A DNA stretch of 64,000 bases from Kitasatospora sp. MAA19 (GTDB taxonomy: Bacteria > Actinomycetota > Actinomycetes > Streptomycetales > Streptomycetaceae): contig NZ_JARXYZ010000003.1 of the NCBI RefSeq assembly GCF_029894125.1, positions 62,001-126,000 of the forward strand, in the 5' to 3' direction. The notes under the pieces are model-generated. The model was not told the origin of the DNA and did not search any database. It saw nothing but the letters and a program-made list of their open reading frames with translations. Of the stretch, positions 18,985 through 27,501 are shown one piece after another. The translations under genes were made by a program, and so were the position numbers. Position 1 is the stretch's first letter. Each line of letters begins with the position of its first letter.

Positions 18985-19757
18985 TGAGCACTCCTACCGT
19001 GGAGAAGCACTCGGCCGCTCTGGACGCGGTCGAGGCGGGCGGCGTCGAGCTGATCACCGTCACCTTCCGGATCCGCCGGTTCAACCCGGAGGAGCACCCG
19101 GACCCGGTGTGGGTGGACTACCAGCTGACGATGGACCCGAAGGAGCGCGTCCTGGACGCGCTCAACAAGATCAAGTGGGAGCAGGACGGCACCCTCACCT
19201 ACCGCCGTTCCTGCGCGCACGGCATCTGCGGCTCCGACGCCATGCGGATCAACGGCCGCAACCGGCTGGCGTGCAAGACCCTGGTCAAGGACGTCAACCC
19301 GGAGAAGCCGATCACGATCGAGGCCATCAAGGGCCTCACGGTCCTCAAGGACCTGATCGTGGACATGGACCCGTTCTTCCAGGCGTACAAGGACGTCATG
19401 CCGTTCCTCATCACCCAGGGGAACGACCCGACCCGCGAGCGCCTGCAGTCCGCCGAGGACCGCGAGCGCTTCGACGACACCACCAAGTGCATCCTGTGCG
19501 CCGCGTGCACGTCGTCCTGCCCGGTGTTCTGGAACGACGGCCAGTACTTCGGCCCGGCCGCGATCGTGAACGCGCACCGCTTCATCTTCGACTCCCGCGA
19601 CGAGGGCGCCGAGCAGCGGCTGGAGATCCTCAACGACCGTGAGGGCGTGTGGCGCTGCCGCACCACCTTCAACTGCTCCGAGGCCTGCCCGCGCGGCATC
19701 GAGGTCACCAAGGCGATCCAGGAAGTGAAGCGGGCCCTGGTCACCCGCCGCTTCTGA
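18984..19757 (+). CDS. sdhB: Succinate dehydrogenase iron-sulfur subunit
   Basis: 257-residue electron-transfer subunit carrying three iron-sulfur clusters. The [2Fe-2S] ligands are in RSCAHGICGSDAM (about residues 74-86) and RLAC (about 94). The [4Fe-4S] ligands are in CILCAACTSSCPV (about 172-184). The [3Fe-4S] ligands follow in CSEACPRGIEVTKAI (about 232-246). The ATG overlaps the sdhA stop by one base. Last gene of the operon, followed at once by a 20-bp stem terminator. Confidence 0.97.
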   Translation: MSTPTVEKHSAALDAVEAGGVELITVTFRIRRFNPEEHPDPVWVDYQLTMDPKERVLDALNKIKWEQDGTLTYRRSCAHGICGSDAMRINGRNRLACKTLVKDVNPEKPITIEAIKGLTVLKDLIVDMDPFFQAYKDVMPFLITQGNDPTRERLQSAEDRERFDDTTKCILCAACTSSCPVFWNDGQYFGPAAIVNAHRFIFDSRDEGAEQRLEILNDREGVWRCRTTFNCSEACPRGIEVTKAIQEVKRALVTRRF

Positions 19758-19772
19758 CCCCCGCCCGACAGC

Positions 19773-19819
19773 CGGCCGAGGCCCCGTCCGATCCTCCCGA
19801 TCGGACGGGGCCTCGGCCG
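19773..19819. terminator. Terminator of the sdh operon, bidirectional
   Basis: Perfect 20-bp arms (19773-19792 and 19800-19819; left arm begins CGGCCGAGGCCCC) with a 7-base loop, 15 bases after the sdhB stop and 14 bases from the stop of the convergent small membrane protein. No U-tract, as is usual for Streptomyces. Confidence 0.85.
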
Positions 19820-19833
19820 TTTCCGCGGACCGG

Positions 19834-20091
19834 TCAGTCGGTGGCCGGGGTGCGGCGGGTGGCGCGGAGGCCGCGCAGGCCGATGGCGCCGACGGCGATG
19901 CCGAGGAGGAAGGAGGTGACGGCGAGGAGGAGGTGGATCCAGAAGAAGGCGGTGGGCTGGGAGTGGTCGCCGTTGGTGAAGGCCTGGCCGCCGGAGTCCT
20001 TCCAGAGGTTCTTGACGAAGGTCGTCCAGATGACGATCGACCAGACGCCGAAGGCGGTCAGGAACCAGGAGGTGCGGCGGCTGAGCTTCAT
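19834..20091 (-). CDS. Small two-helix membrane protein (SCO4848-like)
   Basis: 85 residues, function unknown. Two hydrophobic helices (about residues 8-27 and 47-70) flank an extracytoplasmic stretch with WKDSGGQAFTNGDHSQPTAF. The tail is basic, ending ATRRTPATD. It resembles the SCO4848 family, which in Streptomyces lies beside the D,D-carboxypeptidase gene as it does here. The ATG at 20091 has no strong SD. Convergent with sdhB and divergent from the carboxypeptidase. Confidence 0.75.
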   Translation of the reverse strand: MKLSRRTSWFLTAFGVWSIVIWTTFVKNLWKDSGGQAFTNGDHSQPTAFFWIHLLLAVTSFLLGIAVGAIGLRGLRATRRTPATD

Positions 20092-20231
20092 GGGGGTCCT
20101 CGGCGGGGTGTGAGGGCGGTGTGCGTCCCCCAGTATGCGCGGGCCGCCGATCGGCCTACTGCGGGCCCCTCATGCGGAGGACGGGACCGGTGTGGCGGAC
20201 GACGAGGACCCGGAGTGGGTACGGTCTGCTG

Positions 20232-21437
20232 GTGCCCACACGCCGTCAGAAGTTCGCGCACCTGTTCGCCGCGGTCGCCGCGGTCCTCCCGGTCGTGCTC
20301 GCCGCCCCGGGGGCGGTCGCGGCCCCGGGGCAGCCGCCCCCGCAGACGACCGCCGCGATCGGCGGCGAGCGGCTCGGGCTCTCCGGGGTCCAGGTCTCCC
20401 CGCTGGCCGGCGCCCCGGCGCTGCCGGGGGATCTCACCGGCCAGTCCTGGATAGTCTCCGACGCCACGACCGGTGACGTGCTGGCCGCCAGCAACCCGCA
20501 TCTGCGGCTGGCCCCGGCCAGCACCCTGAAGATCCTCTTCGCCGACACCGTGCTGCCCAAGTTCGACCGCAACGCGGTGCACAAGGTCACCGACGAGGAG
20601 ATCACCGGGATCGGTGCCGGCAGCAGCCTGGTCGGCATCAAGGAGAACCTGGAGTACCGGGTCGAGGACCTGTGGCGCGGGGTGTTCCTGAGCTCGGGCA
20701 ACGACGCCGTGCACGTCCTGGCGCACATGAACGGCGGCGTGCCGCAGACCGTCACCGAGATGCAGGCCCGCGCCGACGCCCTGCAGGCCCGGGACACCCG
20801 GGTGGTCTCCCCGGACGGCTACGACATGGACGGGCAGGTCTCCTCGGCCTACGACCTGTCGCTGTTCGCCCGGGCCGGCCTGCGCAATCCCGACTTCCGG
20901 ATGTACTGCGCCACCAGGGACGCGATGTTCCCGGGTGCGGTGGACCGCAACACCGGCCAGCGCGGTAGCTTCGGGATCGCCAACACGGACCGCCTGCTGG
21001 GCAAGTACCCCGGCCTGATCGGCGTGAAGAACGGCTTCACCACCAACGCCGGCTCGACCTTCGTCGGCGCCGCCGAACGCAACGGCCGCACCCTGCTGGT
21101 GACCGTGATGCACCCGTCCACCTACCAGAAGGTCTACGACGAGACGGCCGCCCTGCTGGACTGGGGCTTCGCGGCGGCCGGCAAGGTCCGGCCGGTCGGC
21201 AAGCTGGTCGACGAGCTCCCGCCCTCGGGTACGCCGACCGGCCAGGCCGGCGGCACCGCCGGCGCCCCCGAGCCGCCGCCGCACCCGTCCGCCACCACCG
21301 GGCCCGCCGCCGCACCCACCACCACCGCCGAGGACGACGGGCTCGGCCTCGGCGGCTGGCTGGCCGTCGCGCTGGTGCTGGCCGCGGCCGGCTACGGCGC
21401 GCTGGTCCTGCGCCGCCACCGCAGGACGGGCGGCTGA
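20232..21437 (+). CDS. D-alanyl-D-alanine carboxypeptidase family protein (S11, DacA-like)
   Basis: Penicillin-binding, peptidoglycan-trimming serine carboxypeptidase; 401 residues. Signal peptide of about 32 residues (PTRRQKFAHLFAAVAAVLPV...). Active-site motifs: SxxK as STLK (Ser97-Lys100), SxN as SGN (155-157), and the third motif as KNG (266-268) where most members have KTG. A Pro-rich linker (about 340-370) leads to one C-terminal helix and an RRHRR stop-transfer tail, so the enzyme is anchored outside the membrane. The start is uncertain: GTG at 20232 gives the cleanest signal peptide, while GTG at 20190, with GGAGG 9 bases upstream, adds 14 residues. Confidence 0.88.
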   Translation: MPTRRQKFAHLFAAVAAVLPVVLAAPGAVAAPGQPPPQTTAAIGGERLGLSGVQVSPLAGAPALPGDLTGQSWIVSDATTGDVLAASNPHLRLAPASTLKILFADTVLPKFDRNAVHKVTDEEITGIGAGSSLVGIKENLEYRVEDLWRGVFLSSGNDAVHVLAHMNGGVPQTVTEMQARADALQARDTRVVSPDGYDMDGQVSSAYDLSLFARAGLRNPDFRMYCATRDAMFPGAVDRNTGQRGSFGIANTDRLLGKYPGLIGVKNGFTTNAGSTFVGAAERNGRTLLVTVMHPSTYQKVYDETAALLDWGFAAAGKVRPVGKLVDELPPSGTPTGQAGGTAGAPEPPPHPSATTGPAAAPTTTAEDDGLGLGGWLAVALVLAAAGYGALVLRRHRRTGG

Positions 21438-21447
21438 CATCCGTCGG

Positions 21448-21486
21448 ACGAACGGCCCGGCCTCAGTCCCGAGGCCGGGCCTTCGT
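21448..21486. terminator. Bidirectional terminator overlapping the 3' end of the YihY gene
   Basis: Arms ACGAACGGCCCGGCCTC (21448-21464) and GAGGCCGGGCCTTCGT (21471-21486) pair with one bulged C. The stop codon of the minus-strand YihY gene (21463-21465) lies at the edge of the loop. Confidence 0.7.
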
Positions 21487-22410
21487 CGTGTTCCCGGCCG
21501 CGTCCGCCTCGGCCTCGTCGGCCGCCGCCAGCAGTGCCCGGCCGTGCTCCCGGGTGCGCTCCCGGGCGGCCACCGGATCGGCCAGCGCCGTCCAGGCCAC
21601 GCAGAACATCAGCAGCCGGGAGACGAAGTTGATCCACAGCAGCAGCGCCACCGGCACGCCGAAGGCGCCGTACAGGCTCTTGCCGGCGACCGAGCCGAGG
21701 TAGGAGGCGAGCAGGACCTTCAGCAGCTCGAAGCCGACCGCGCCGATCAGCGCGCCCTGCAGCACGTCCCGGCGGCGCTGGCCGCCGATCCCGGGGAACG
21801 GCGCCAGCAGGTAGGCGAAGAGCAGCGTGTCGCACGCTATGGCGATGAGCACGCCGACCCCGGTCAGCAGGTAGCCGCTGCGCAGCCCGATCCAGTCGGC
21901 GATCCGCCCGGCCAGCGTCGTGCCGGCGGTGGAGGCGGCCAGCGAGACCAGCGACACCACGCCGAGGCCGGCCAGCACCACGCAGTCCCAGGCCTTGCGC
22001 AGCACCAGGTTGGCGTCGTCGTCGGGCAGCTGCCAGACGTCCCGGATCGAGGTGCGCATGGTGTTCACCCAGCCGAGGCCGGAGACCAGCAGCAGCGCCC
22101 CGCTGACCAGCCCGACGGCGCCCGCGTTGGCCACCAGGGACGGCAGGTTGAGCGCCTCCGAGATGCCCGGCAGCTGGTCGGAGATGTGCTTCTGCAGGTT
22201 CGCCACCTGTCCGCTGTCGAGCGTCGAGACGGCGATCGCCAGGCCGACCGTGAGCAGCGGGAACAGGGCGAGGAAGCCGAAGAAGGTGACCGCGCCGGCC
22301 AGGCGGTTGCCCCGGGCCGCGGAGAAGTACTCGTACACCCGGTACGGGCGGCTGCGCAGCACCCACGCCACGAGCGGGCCGACGACCGGCAGACGGGTCA
22401 GGAAGTCCAC
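21463..22410 (-). CDS. YihY/BrkB family membrane protein
   Basis: 315-residue integral membrane protein of the YihY/UPF0761 (formerly RNase BN) family; function unknown, not a nuclease. About six hydrophobic helices. The typical N-terminal amphipathic segment RPYRVYEYFSAARGNRLAGAVTFFGFLALFPLL (about residues 21-53) and the W-NFVSRLLMF helix near residue 265 are family features. A charged Ala/Glu/Asp tail follows. Start GTG at 22410; there is no SD, but a TATAAC box ends 7 bases upstream, suggesting a leaderless message. Convergent with the carboxypeptidase. Confidence 0.87.
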   Translation of the reverse strand: MDFLTRLPVVGPLVAWVLRSRPYRVYEYFSAARGNRLAGAVTFFGFLALFPLLTVGLAIAVSTLDSGQVANLQKHISDQLPGISEALNLPSLVANAGAVGLVSGALLLVSGLGWVNTMRTSIRDVWQLPDDDANLVLRKAWDCVVLAGLGVVSLVSLAASTAGTTLAGRIADWIGLRSGYLLTGVGVLIAIACDTLLFAYLLAPFPGIGGQRRRDVLQGALIGAVGFELLKVLLASYLGSVAGKSLYGAFGVPVALLLWINFVSRLLMFCVAWTALADPVAARERTREHGRALLAAADEAEADAAGNTTKARPRD

Positions 22411-22417
22411 CCGATTG

Positions 22418-22423
22418 GTTATA
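22418..22423 (-). promoter_or_regulatory. -10 box for leaderless YihY gene
   Basis: TATAAC on the minus strand ends 7 bases before the GTG start at 22410, with no Shine-Dalgarno between them. No clear -35 box. The spacing fits leaderless transcription. Confidence 0.5.
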
Positions 22424-22499
22424 CCGGTCCGTCCCCCGAATGGCCGTCAGGCTCGACGCGGACCGGGGCCGGTACGGCGGCGGGGACGGCGGCCCCGGC

Positions 22500-23498
22500 T
22501 CAGCGGCGGACCAGTCGGCGGGCCCGGGCGAGGGCGCGGACGGCCTGGTAGGCGCCGTAGCGGCCGTGGCTGAGCAGTTCGGTGCGCACGCCGTCCACGC
22601 CGGCCGGCGGCCGGTAGCCGGCCGGGCGCAGCCGGGCGCAGTGCGCGGCGGCGCGGCGGAAGTACTCGCGGCGGTCGCCGGGCGGGATCCGGCCGGGCTT
22701 GGAGACCACGGTGTTGAGGTGGTGCAGCATCCGGCCGTAGACCACCGGGCGCCACCGGTCGAGGTCGGGGCGGCCGTCCAGGAAGGCGAAGACCAGGTCG
22801 TACTGGGCGAAGACGTCGAAGTGCTTGCGGCTGGCGGTGGCCAGGATGTTGCCGCCCTCCTGCCGCTGGCGGTAGTGCACGCCGACCTCGTCGAGCAGGG
22901 TGATCCGGGCGGCGGCGAGCAGCGCCGGGTACGTCCAGGGGGTGTCCTCGTAGTAGCCGGCCGGGAAGACCAGCCGCTGCGCGGTGACGAAGTCGCGGCG
23001 GTAGGCCTTGTTCCAGACGACCTGGAGCAGGTCGAGCAGGTCCGGGCGGGCGGCGAGGTCGAAGACGTCCGGGGAGGCGGCGCCGAACACGTGCGCGGAG
23101 GCGGCCCGGGTGATCCGGCCGTCGGCGTAGGTGCGGGCGTAGTCGTAGACCAGGACGTCCGGGTCGCCGGTGGCGGTGAGCCGGTCGTCGACGTGCTTCA
23201 GCAGGTCGGGGGTGAGCGTGTCGTCGCTGTCGAGGAAGATCACGTAGTCCCCGGTGGCGACCTCCAGGCCGGCGTTGCGGGCCCGGCCGAGGCCGACGTT
23301 CTCCGGCAGGTGCAGCACCCGGATCCGCGGGTCGTCGGCGGCGGCCTCGTCGAGCATCGCGCCGCAGCGGTCCGGGGAGCGGTCGTCCACCGCGATCAGT
23401 TCGAGGTCGGGGCCGCCCTGGCCGAGCACCGAATCGAGGCACTCGGCGAGGTAGTCCTGAACCTGGTACACGGGGACGATCACGCTGAAGCGGGGCAC
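22500..23498 (-). CDS. Family 2 glycosyltransferase
   Basis: 332-residue GT-A fold glycosyltransferase; probably adds a sugar to a cell-wall polymer or polysaccharide, acceptor unknown. The N-terminal GT2 domain has FSVIVPVYQVQDYLAECLDS (residues 4-23), VDDRSPD (about 38-44), and the metal-binding DxD as LDSDDTL (about 90-96). The C-terminal 130 residues are helical and basic, ending RALARARRLVRR, which suggests membrane association. Start GTG at 23498, directly before the conserved first strand, with no SD and a TACGCT box 6 bases upstream. Divergent from a TagF-like gene whose own N-terminus is a related GT2 domain. Confidence 0.88.
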   Translation of the reverse strand: MPRFSVIVPVYQVQDYLAECLDSVLGQGGPDLELIAVDDRSPDRCGAMLDEAAADDPRIRVLHLPENVGLGRARNAGLEVATGDYVIFLDSDDTLTPDLLKHVDDRLTATGDPDVLVYDYARTYADGRITRAASAHVFGAASPDVFDLAARPDLLDLLQVVWNKAYRRDFVTAQRLVFPAGYYEDTPWTYPALLAAARITLLDEVGVHYRQRQEGGNILATASRKHFDVFAQYDLVFAFLDGRPDLDRWRPVVYGRMLHHLNTVVSKPGRIPPGDRREYFRRAAAHCARLRPAGYRPPAGVDGVRTELLSHGRYGAYQAVRALARARRLVRR

Positions 23499-23504
23499 CG
23501 GGCC

Positions 23505-23510
23505 AGCGTA
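23505..23510 (-). promoter_or_regulatory. Possible -10 box for leaderless GT2 gene
   Basis: TACGCT on the minus strand ends 6 bases before the GTG at 23498 in a region without an SD. Weak on its own, but it repeats the pattern seen before the Uma2, YihY and SWIM genes. Confidence 0.35.
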
Positions 23511-23631
23511 GTGGCCCCGAAGGGCCCCATGGTCCGGAGGTAGGATCGGGTCGCACGTGCGCACCGATTCACAGTGCGGTCAGGCCCCACCGGGCTGGCA
23601 CGCTCCTTCCCGAGAAAGGCCTGCGTAGCCG

Positions 23632-26600
23632 ATGGCTCCCCGCCTCTCCATCGTCGTTCCGATCTACAACGTCGAGCGTTACCTGGTCGAGTGCCTCGAC
23701 TCGATCGCCGCACAGACCTTCACGGACTTCGAGTGCGTCATGGTCGACGACGGTTCGAAGGACGACAGCGCGGCCCTCGCCGAGGCGTACGCGGCCAAGG
23801 ACTCCCGGTTCCGGCTGGTCCGCCAGGTGAACAAGGGCCTCGGCGCGGCCCGCAACACCGGCATCCGGCACATCGACCCGGACGCCGAGTTCCTGTGCTT
23901 CGTCGACAGCGACGACTCGATGCCGCCGAGTGCGTACGAGCTGATGATCAACACCCTGGACGAGACCGGCTCGGACTTCGCCACCGGCAACGTGCTGCGG
24001 TTCCGCGCGGTGGGCTACTACCAGTCCGGCGGGCACTCGCGGCCGTTCAAGGAGACCAGGCTCAAGACGCACATCACCGAGATCCCGGCGCTGGTCACCG
24101 ACCGCACCGCGTGGAACAAGGTGTACCGCCGCTCCTTCTTCGACGCGGCCGGCATCCTCTACCCCGAGGGCATCCTGTACGAGGACGCGCCGGTCAGCGT
24201 GCCGCACCACTACCTCGCGAAGAGCGTGGACGTCCTCTCCGAGCCGATCTACCACTGGCGCGAGCGCGAGGTCGGCGAGATGTCGATCACACAGATGCGC
24301 ACCAACCCCAAGGGCCTGATCGACCGCGTCGCCTCGGTCGAGCTGGTCCGCGGCTGGCTGAAGAAGCAGACCGAGCCGCGCTTCGCCCAGTACCTGCGCT
24401 CCTACGACGAGAACACCCTCGTCGAGGAGATCCCGATGTTCTTCTGGTCCGTCGTGGACGGCGACAAGGAGTACCGGGACGCCTACGCCAAGAACGTCAG
24501 CCGGCTGCTGCGGGCGATCGGCCCCGAGCAGGTCCGCAAGCTGCGGGCGCCGCTGCGGCTGAAGTACCACCTGACCCTGCAGGGCCGGATCGACGAGTTC
24601 GTCGAGCAGATCAAGTACGAGGGCGAGAGCAACGGCGGTGTCCAGGCCCGCGGCCTGCTGCGCCCCTACGCCGACTACCCGTTCCTGCGCGGCGGGCGCA
24701 AGAGCGTGCCGTCCGGCGTGCTCAAGCTGGACAACTCGCTGGTCATGCGCAGCCGGCTGTACGAGACGGCCTGGATCGGCGGACGGCTGCAGCTGACCGG
24801 GCACGCCTACCCGGAGCAGCTGGGCGCGGCCAACAAGCACGACATGGTCCGCACCCTGGTGCTGCGCGAGGCCAAGGGCCGCCGGGTGATCGCGGTGCCG
24901 ATGAAGACCCAGTACAGCCCCGAGGCCACCGCCAGCTGCAACCACGACCTGTACAACTGCGACTGGGCCGGCTTCACCGTCGGCATCGACCCGAAGAAGC
25001 TCAAGCACCGCGGCCAGTGGAAGGACGGCAACTGGCGCGTCCTGGTGGCCGGCGCGGGCAAGGGCGGCGTCTACAAGGGCCGGATCTCGGCCGGGTGGAG
25101 CGACACCGCGCAGTACATCCCGGCGCACTGGGTCGAGCCGGACGTGCGGATCGTGCCGTGGGTCCGGGACGGCTTCGTCTACCTGCGGGTGGAGACGGTC
25201 AAGGCCCGGGTGACCGGCCTGGCCGCGCACGGCGGCCGGGTGGAGATCTCGGGAGCGGCGCGCTCCGGCGCGAACTTCGCCGGGGCCCGGCTGCGGCTCA
25301 CCCACGTCGAGTCCGACCGCGAGCTGGCCTTCCCGCTGGAGCTGGGCGCGCCGGTCGGCACCCTGCAGCCGTTCGCCGCCTCCTTCCCGGTGGCCGAGCT
25401 GACCGCCGTCCGGGAGGCCTGGGCCGAGCTGGACCCGGTGGCCGCCGAACGCGCCCGCGACCGCTGGGACACCGTCCTGGTGCTCGCCGACGGCAGCACC
25501 GTGCCGGTGGCCTGGGACGACCGCAACGCCCCCGGGCAGCTGCACCTGCCGCTCAACCCGGACGCCCCGGTCGACCAGCGCCGGGCGCTCTACTCCAAGC
25601 CCTCCCCCGGCGGCTACCTGCAGTTCTCCGACCAGCTGCTGCAGCCGCTGGTGGACGAGGTCTCCGCGCGCGGCGCGGACGGCTTCCTGCTCAGCGGCTC
25701 GTTCCCGCTGTCCGGCGCGCACCGCTGGGAGCTGGTGGTCCGGCACAACTGGCGCGAGGAGGAGCACGTCTACCCGGTGGAGATCGCGGACGGCCGGTTC
25801 CGGACCGCGCTGCCCACCGTGCCGACGGCCTCCTTCGCCGGCCGGGTGCCGCTCGCCCAGGGCACCTGGGACGTCTTCTTCCGCCCGGTCGGCGCGCCCG
25901 TCGACGAGGTCGCGACCTCGTACGCGCTGATCACGCCGGACTGCTTCGCCGCCCTGCCGCTGGAGGTGGAGTCCCGCGGCAAGCGGATAGTGCTGGAGCG
26001 CCGCCACCACGACGGCCTCTCCCTGGAGTCGCACTCGGCGCTGCTGCCCGAGGAGCGCAGCGGCCACCGCCAGCGCCAGCTCCGGTCGGCCGACTACCCG
26101 AACGCCCGTCGGCACCCGGTGCGCGACACCGTGCTCTACAACGTCGGGCTCGGCGGCCTGTACGCCGACTCGCCGCGGGCGATCCACGAGGAGCTGGTCC
26201 GCCGCGGCCTGCCGCTGGAGCACCTGTGGGGCAGCGACGACCTGCAGGCCGAGCTGCCGCAGACGGCGAGCGCGGTCCGGCTCTGGAGCCCGGAGTGGTT
26301 CGAGGCGCTGGCCACCGCCAAGTACATCGTCACCAGCACCCACCTGCCCGACTTCTTCGTCCGCCGCCCCGGCCAGGTGGTCGTGCAGACCTGGCTCGGC
26401 AGCCCGCTGAAGCAGATCGGCCTCGACTTCGAGAAGGTCTGGTTCACCGATTCGAACTACCTGAAGGGCCTCGCCCGGGAGGTGCCGAACTGGAGCCTGC
26501 TGGTCGCCGGGAACAGCTGGTCGGCCCCGGTGCTGCGGCGTGCGTTCGATTTCAAGGGCGAGATCCTGGAAAGCGGTTCCCCCCGGAACGACCTGCTGTT

Positions 26601-27207
26601 CGCGGCCGACCGGGAGAAGACCGCCGAACAGGTCCGTGAACGGCTCGGCCTGCCCGAGGGCAAGAAGGTCGTGCTGTACGCGCCGACCTGGCGCGAGGAC
26701 CGGCGCCGGCCGAACGGCGGGTACCAGATGGACCTGCGGCTCGACCTCGACGCGGCCAAGGCCGCACTCGGCGACGACCAGGTGCTGCTGGTGCGCCGGC
26801 ACAGCGTGATGTGCGGGCAGATCCCGGGCGCCGGCAACGGCTACATCTGGGACGTCGGCAGCTACCCCGACATGGCGGAACTGCTGCTGATCGCGGACGT
26901 GCTGGTCACCGACTACTCGGCGAGCGTGTTCGACTTCGCCGCGACCGGCAAGCCGGTCCTGTTCTTCACCTACGACCTGGAGCACTACCGCGACAACCTG
27001 CGCGGCTTCAGCCTGAACTTCGAGGCGGAGGTGCCCGGCCCGCTGCTGGCCACCTCCGGGGAACTGGTCGACGCGCTCGGGCGGGTGGACGAGGTGGCGG
27101 CCGAGTACGCCGACAAGGCCGCCGCGTTCCGCGAGGCGTACTGCGACCTGGACGACGGCAAGGCCGCCGCCCGGGTGGTCGACGCGATGCTCCTCCGCAC
27201 GGAGTAG
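23632..27207 (+). CDS. Bifunctional GT2 / CDP-glycerol glycerophosphotransferase (TagF-like), catalytic His replaced
   Basis: 1,191-residue fusion for teichoic-acid-type polymer synthesis at the inner membrane face. Residues 1-110 are a GT2 domain (LSIVVPIYNVERYLVECLDS, VDDGSKDD, DxD in FVDSDDSM). A middle region (about 350-800) is beta-rich and shared with the next gene. The C-terminus (about 820-1185) is the CDP-glycerol glycerophosphotransferase domain (GLYADSPRAIHEEL, YAPTWREDRR, TDYSASVFDFAATGKPVLFF). In the key QTWHGxPLK motif the His is Leu922 (CTC for CAC), although a second His in VRRHS remains. TagF needs both, so the domain may be inactive or altered. ATG at 23632 follows a weak GAGAAAGG. 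Confidence 0.88.
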   Translation: MAPRLSIVVPIYNVERYLVECLDSIAAQTFTDFECVMVDDGSKDDSAALAEAYAAKDSRFRLVRQVNKGLGAARNTGIRHIDPDAEFLCFVDSDDSMPPSAYELMINTLDETGSDFATGNVLRFRAVGYYQSGGHSRPFKETRLKTHITEIPALVTDRTAWNKVYRRSFFDAAGILYPEGILYEDAPVSVPHHYLAKSVDVLSEPIYHWREREVGEMSITQMRTNPKGLIDRVASVELVRGWLKKQTEPRFAQYLRSYDENTLVEEIPMFFWSVVDGDKEYRDAYAKNVSRLLRAIGPEQVRKLRAPLRLKYHLTLQGRIDEFVEQIKYEGESNGGVQARGLLRPYADYPFLRGGRKSVPSGVLKLDNSLVMRSRLYETAWIGGRLQLTGHAYPEQLGAANKHDMVRTLVLREAKGRRVIAVPMKTQYSPEATASCNHDLYNCDWAGFTVGIDPKKLKHRGQWKDGNWRVLVAGAGKGGVYKGRISAGWSDTAQYIPAHWVEPDVRIVPWVRDGFVYLRVETVKARVTGLAAHGGRVEISGAARSGANFAGARLRLTHVESDRELAFPLELGAPVGTLQPFAASFPVAELTAVREAWAELDPVAAERARDRWDTVLVLADGSTVPVAWDDRNAPGQLHLPLNPDAPVDQRRALYSKPSPGGYLQFSDQLLQPLVDEVSARGADGFLLSGSFPLSGAHRWELVVRHNWREEEHVYPVEIADGRFRTALPTVPTASFAGRVPLAQGTWDVFFRPVGAPVDEVATSYALITPDCFAALPLEVESRGKRIVLERRHHDGLSLESHSALLPEERSGHRQRQLRSADYPNARRHPVRDTVLYNVGLGGLYADSPRAIHEELVRRGLPLEHLWGSDDLQAELPQTASAVRLWSPEWFEALATAKYIVTSTHLPDFFVRRPGQVVVQTWLGSPLKQIGLDFEKVWFTDSNYLKGLAREVPNWSLLVAGNSWSAPVLRRAFDFKGEILESGSPRNDLLFAADREKTAEQVRERLGLPEGKKVVLYAPTWREDRRRPNGGYQMDLRLDLDAAKAALGDDQVLLVRRHSVMCGQIPGAGNGYIWDVGSYPDMAELLLIADVLVTDYSASVFDFAATGKPVLFFTYDLEHYRDNLRGFSLNFEAEVPGPLLATSGELVDALGRVDEVAAEYADKAAAFREAYCDLDDGKAAARVVDAMLLRTE

Positions 27208-27240
27208 CCGGGGAAGGCCCCCAGCGCCCCGCGAGCCCCA

Positions 27241-27279
27241 GCCGAGGCGCCCGACGCGAACCGCGTCGGGCGCCTCGGC
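27241..27279. terminator. Terminator after the TagF-like fusion gene
   Basis: Perfect 18-bp arms (27241-27258 and 27262-27279; left arm GCCGAGGCGCCCGACGCG) with a 3-base loop, 34 bases after the stop. It separates the two TagF-like paralogues, so the second one needs its own promoter in the relatively AT-rich 27,280-27,501. That gap also holds a GAATTT-CACGGG-AAATTC inverted repeat (27354-27371). Confidence 0.85.
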
Positions 27280-27501
27280 GCTTTCCTGGGAATTTCCTGA
27301 GAACATCCCCGCCCTTTACGCCCGCATTGCACTCGAACTTGTGTTTCGTTGACGAATTTCACGGGAAATTCTCCGGTCCGTACAGTTGACCCCGGATGGC
27401 GTCCCGGTATGGGATATCAATTCGGCCCCGGTCCCCATCGGAATCGGCCCGGCGGCCCCGGTCCACCGCCATGGACCGCCCCCGTCCCGAAGGGCCTTCC
27501 C

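Noticed and set aside
23569-27306. A 1,245-codon open frame antisense to the TagF-like fusion gene, and similar long antisense frames at 5,688-7,523, 57,315-59,309 and 48,809-52,504
   Set aside because: Long antisense frames are expected in GC-rich DNA with strong third-position bias. Their products are Arg/Ala/Gly/His-rich with no domain motifs, and they overlap well-supported genes entirely.
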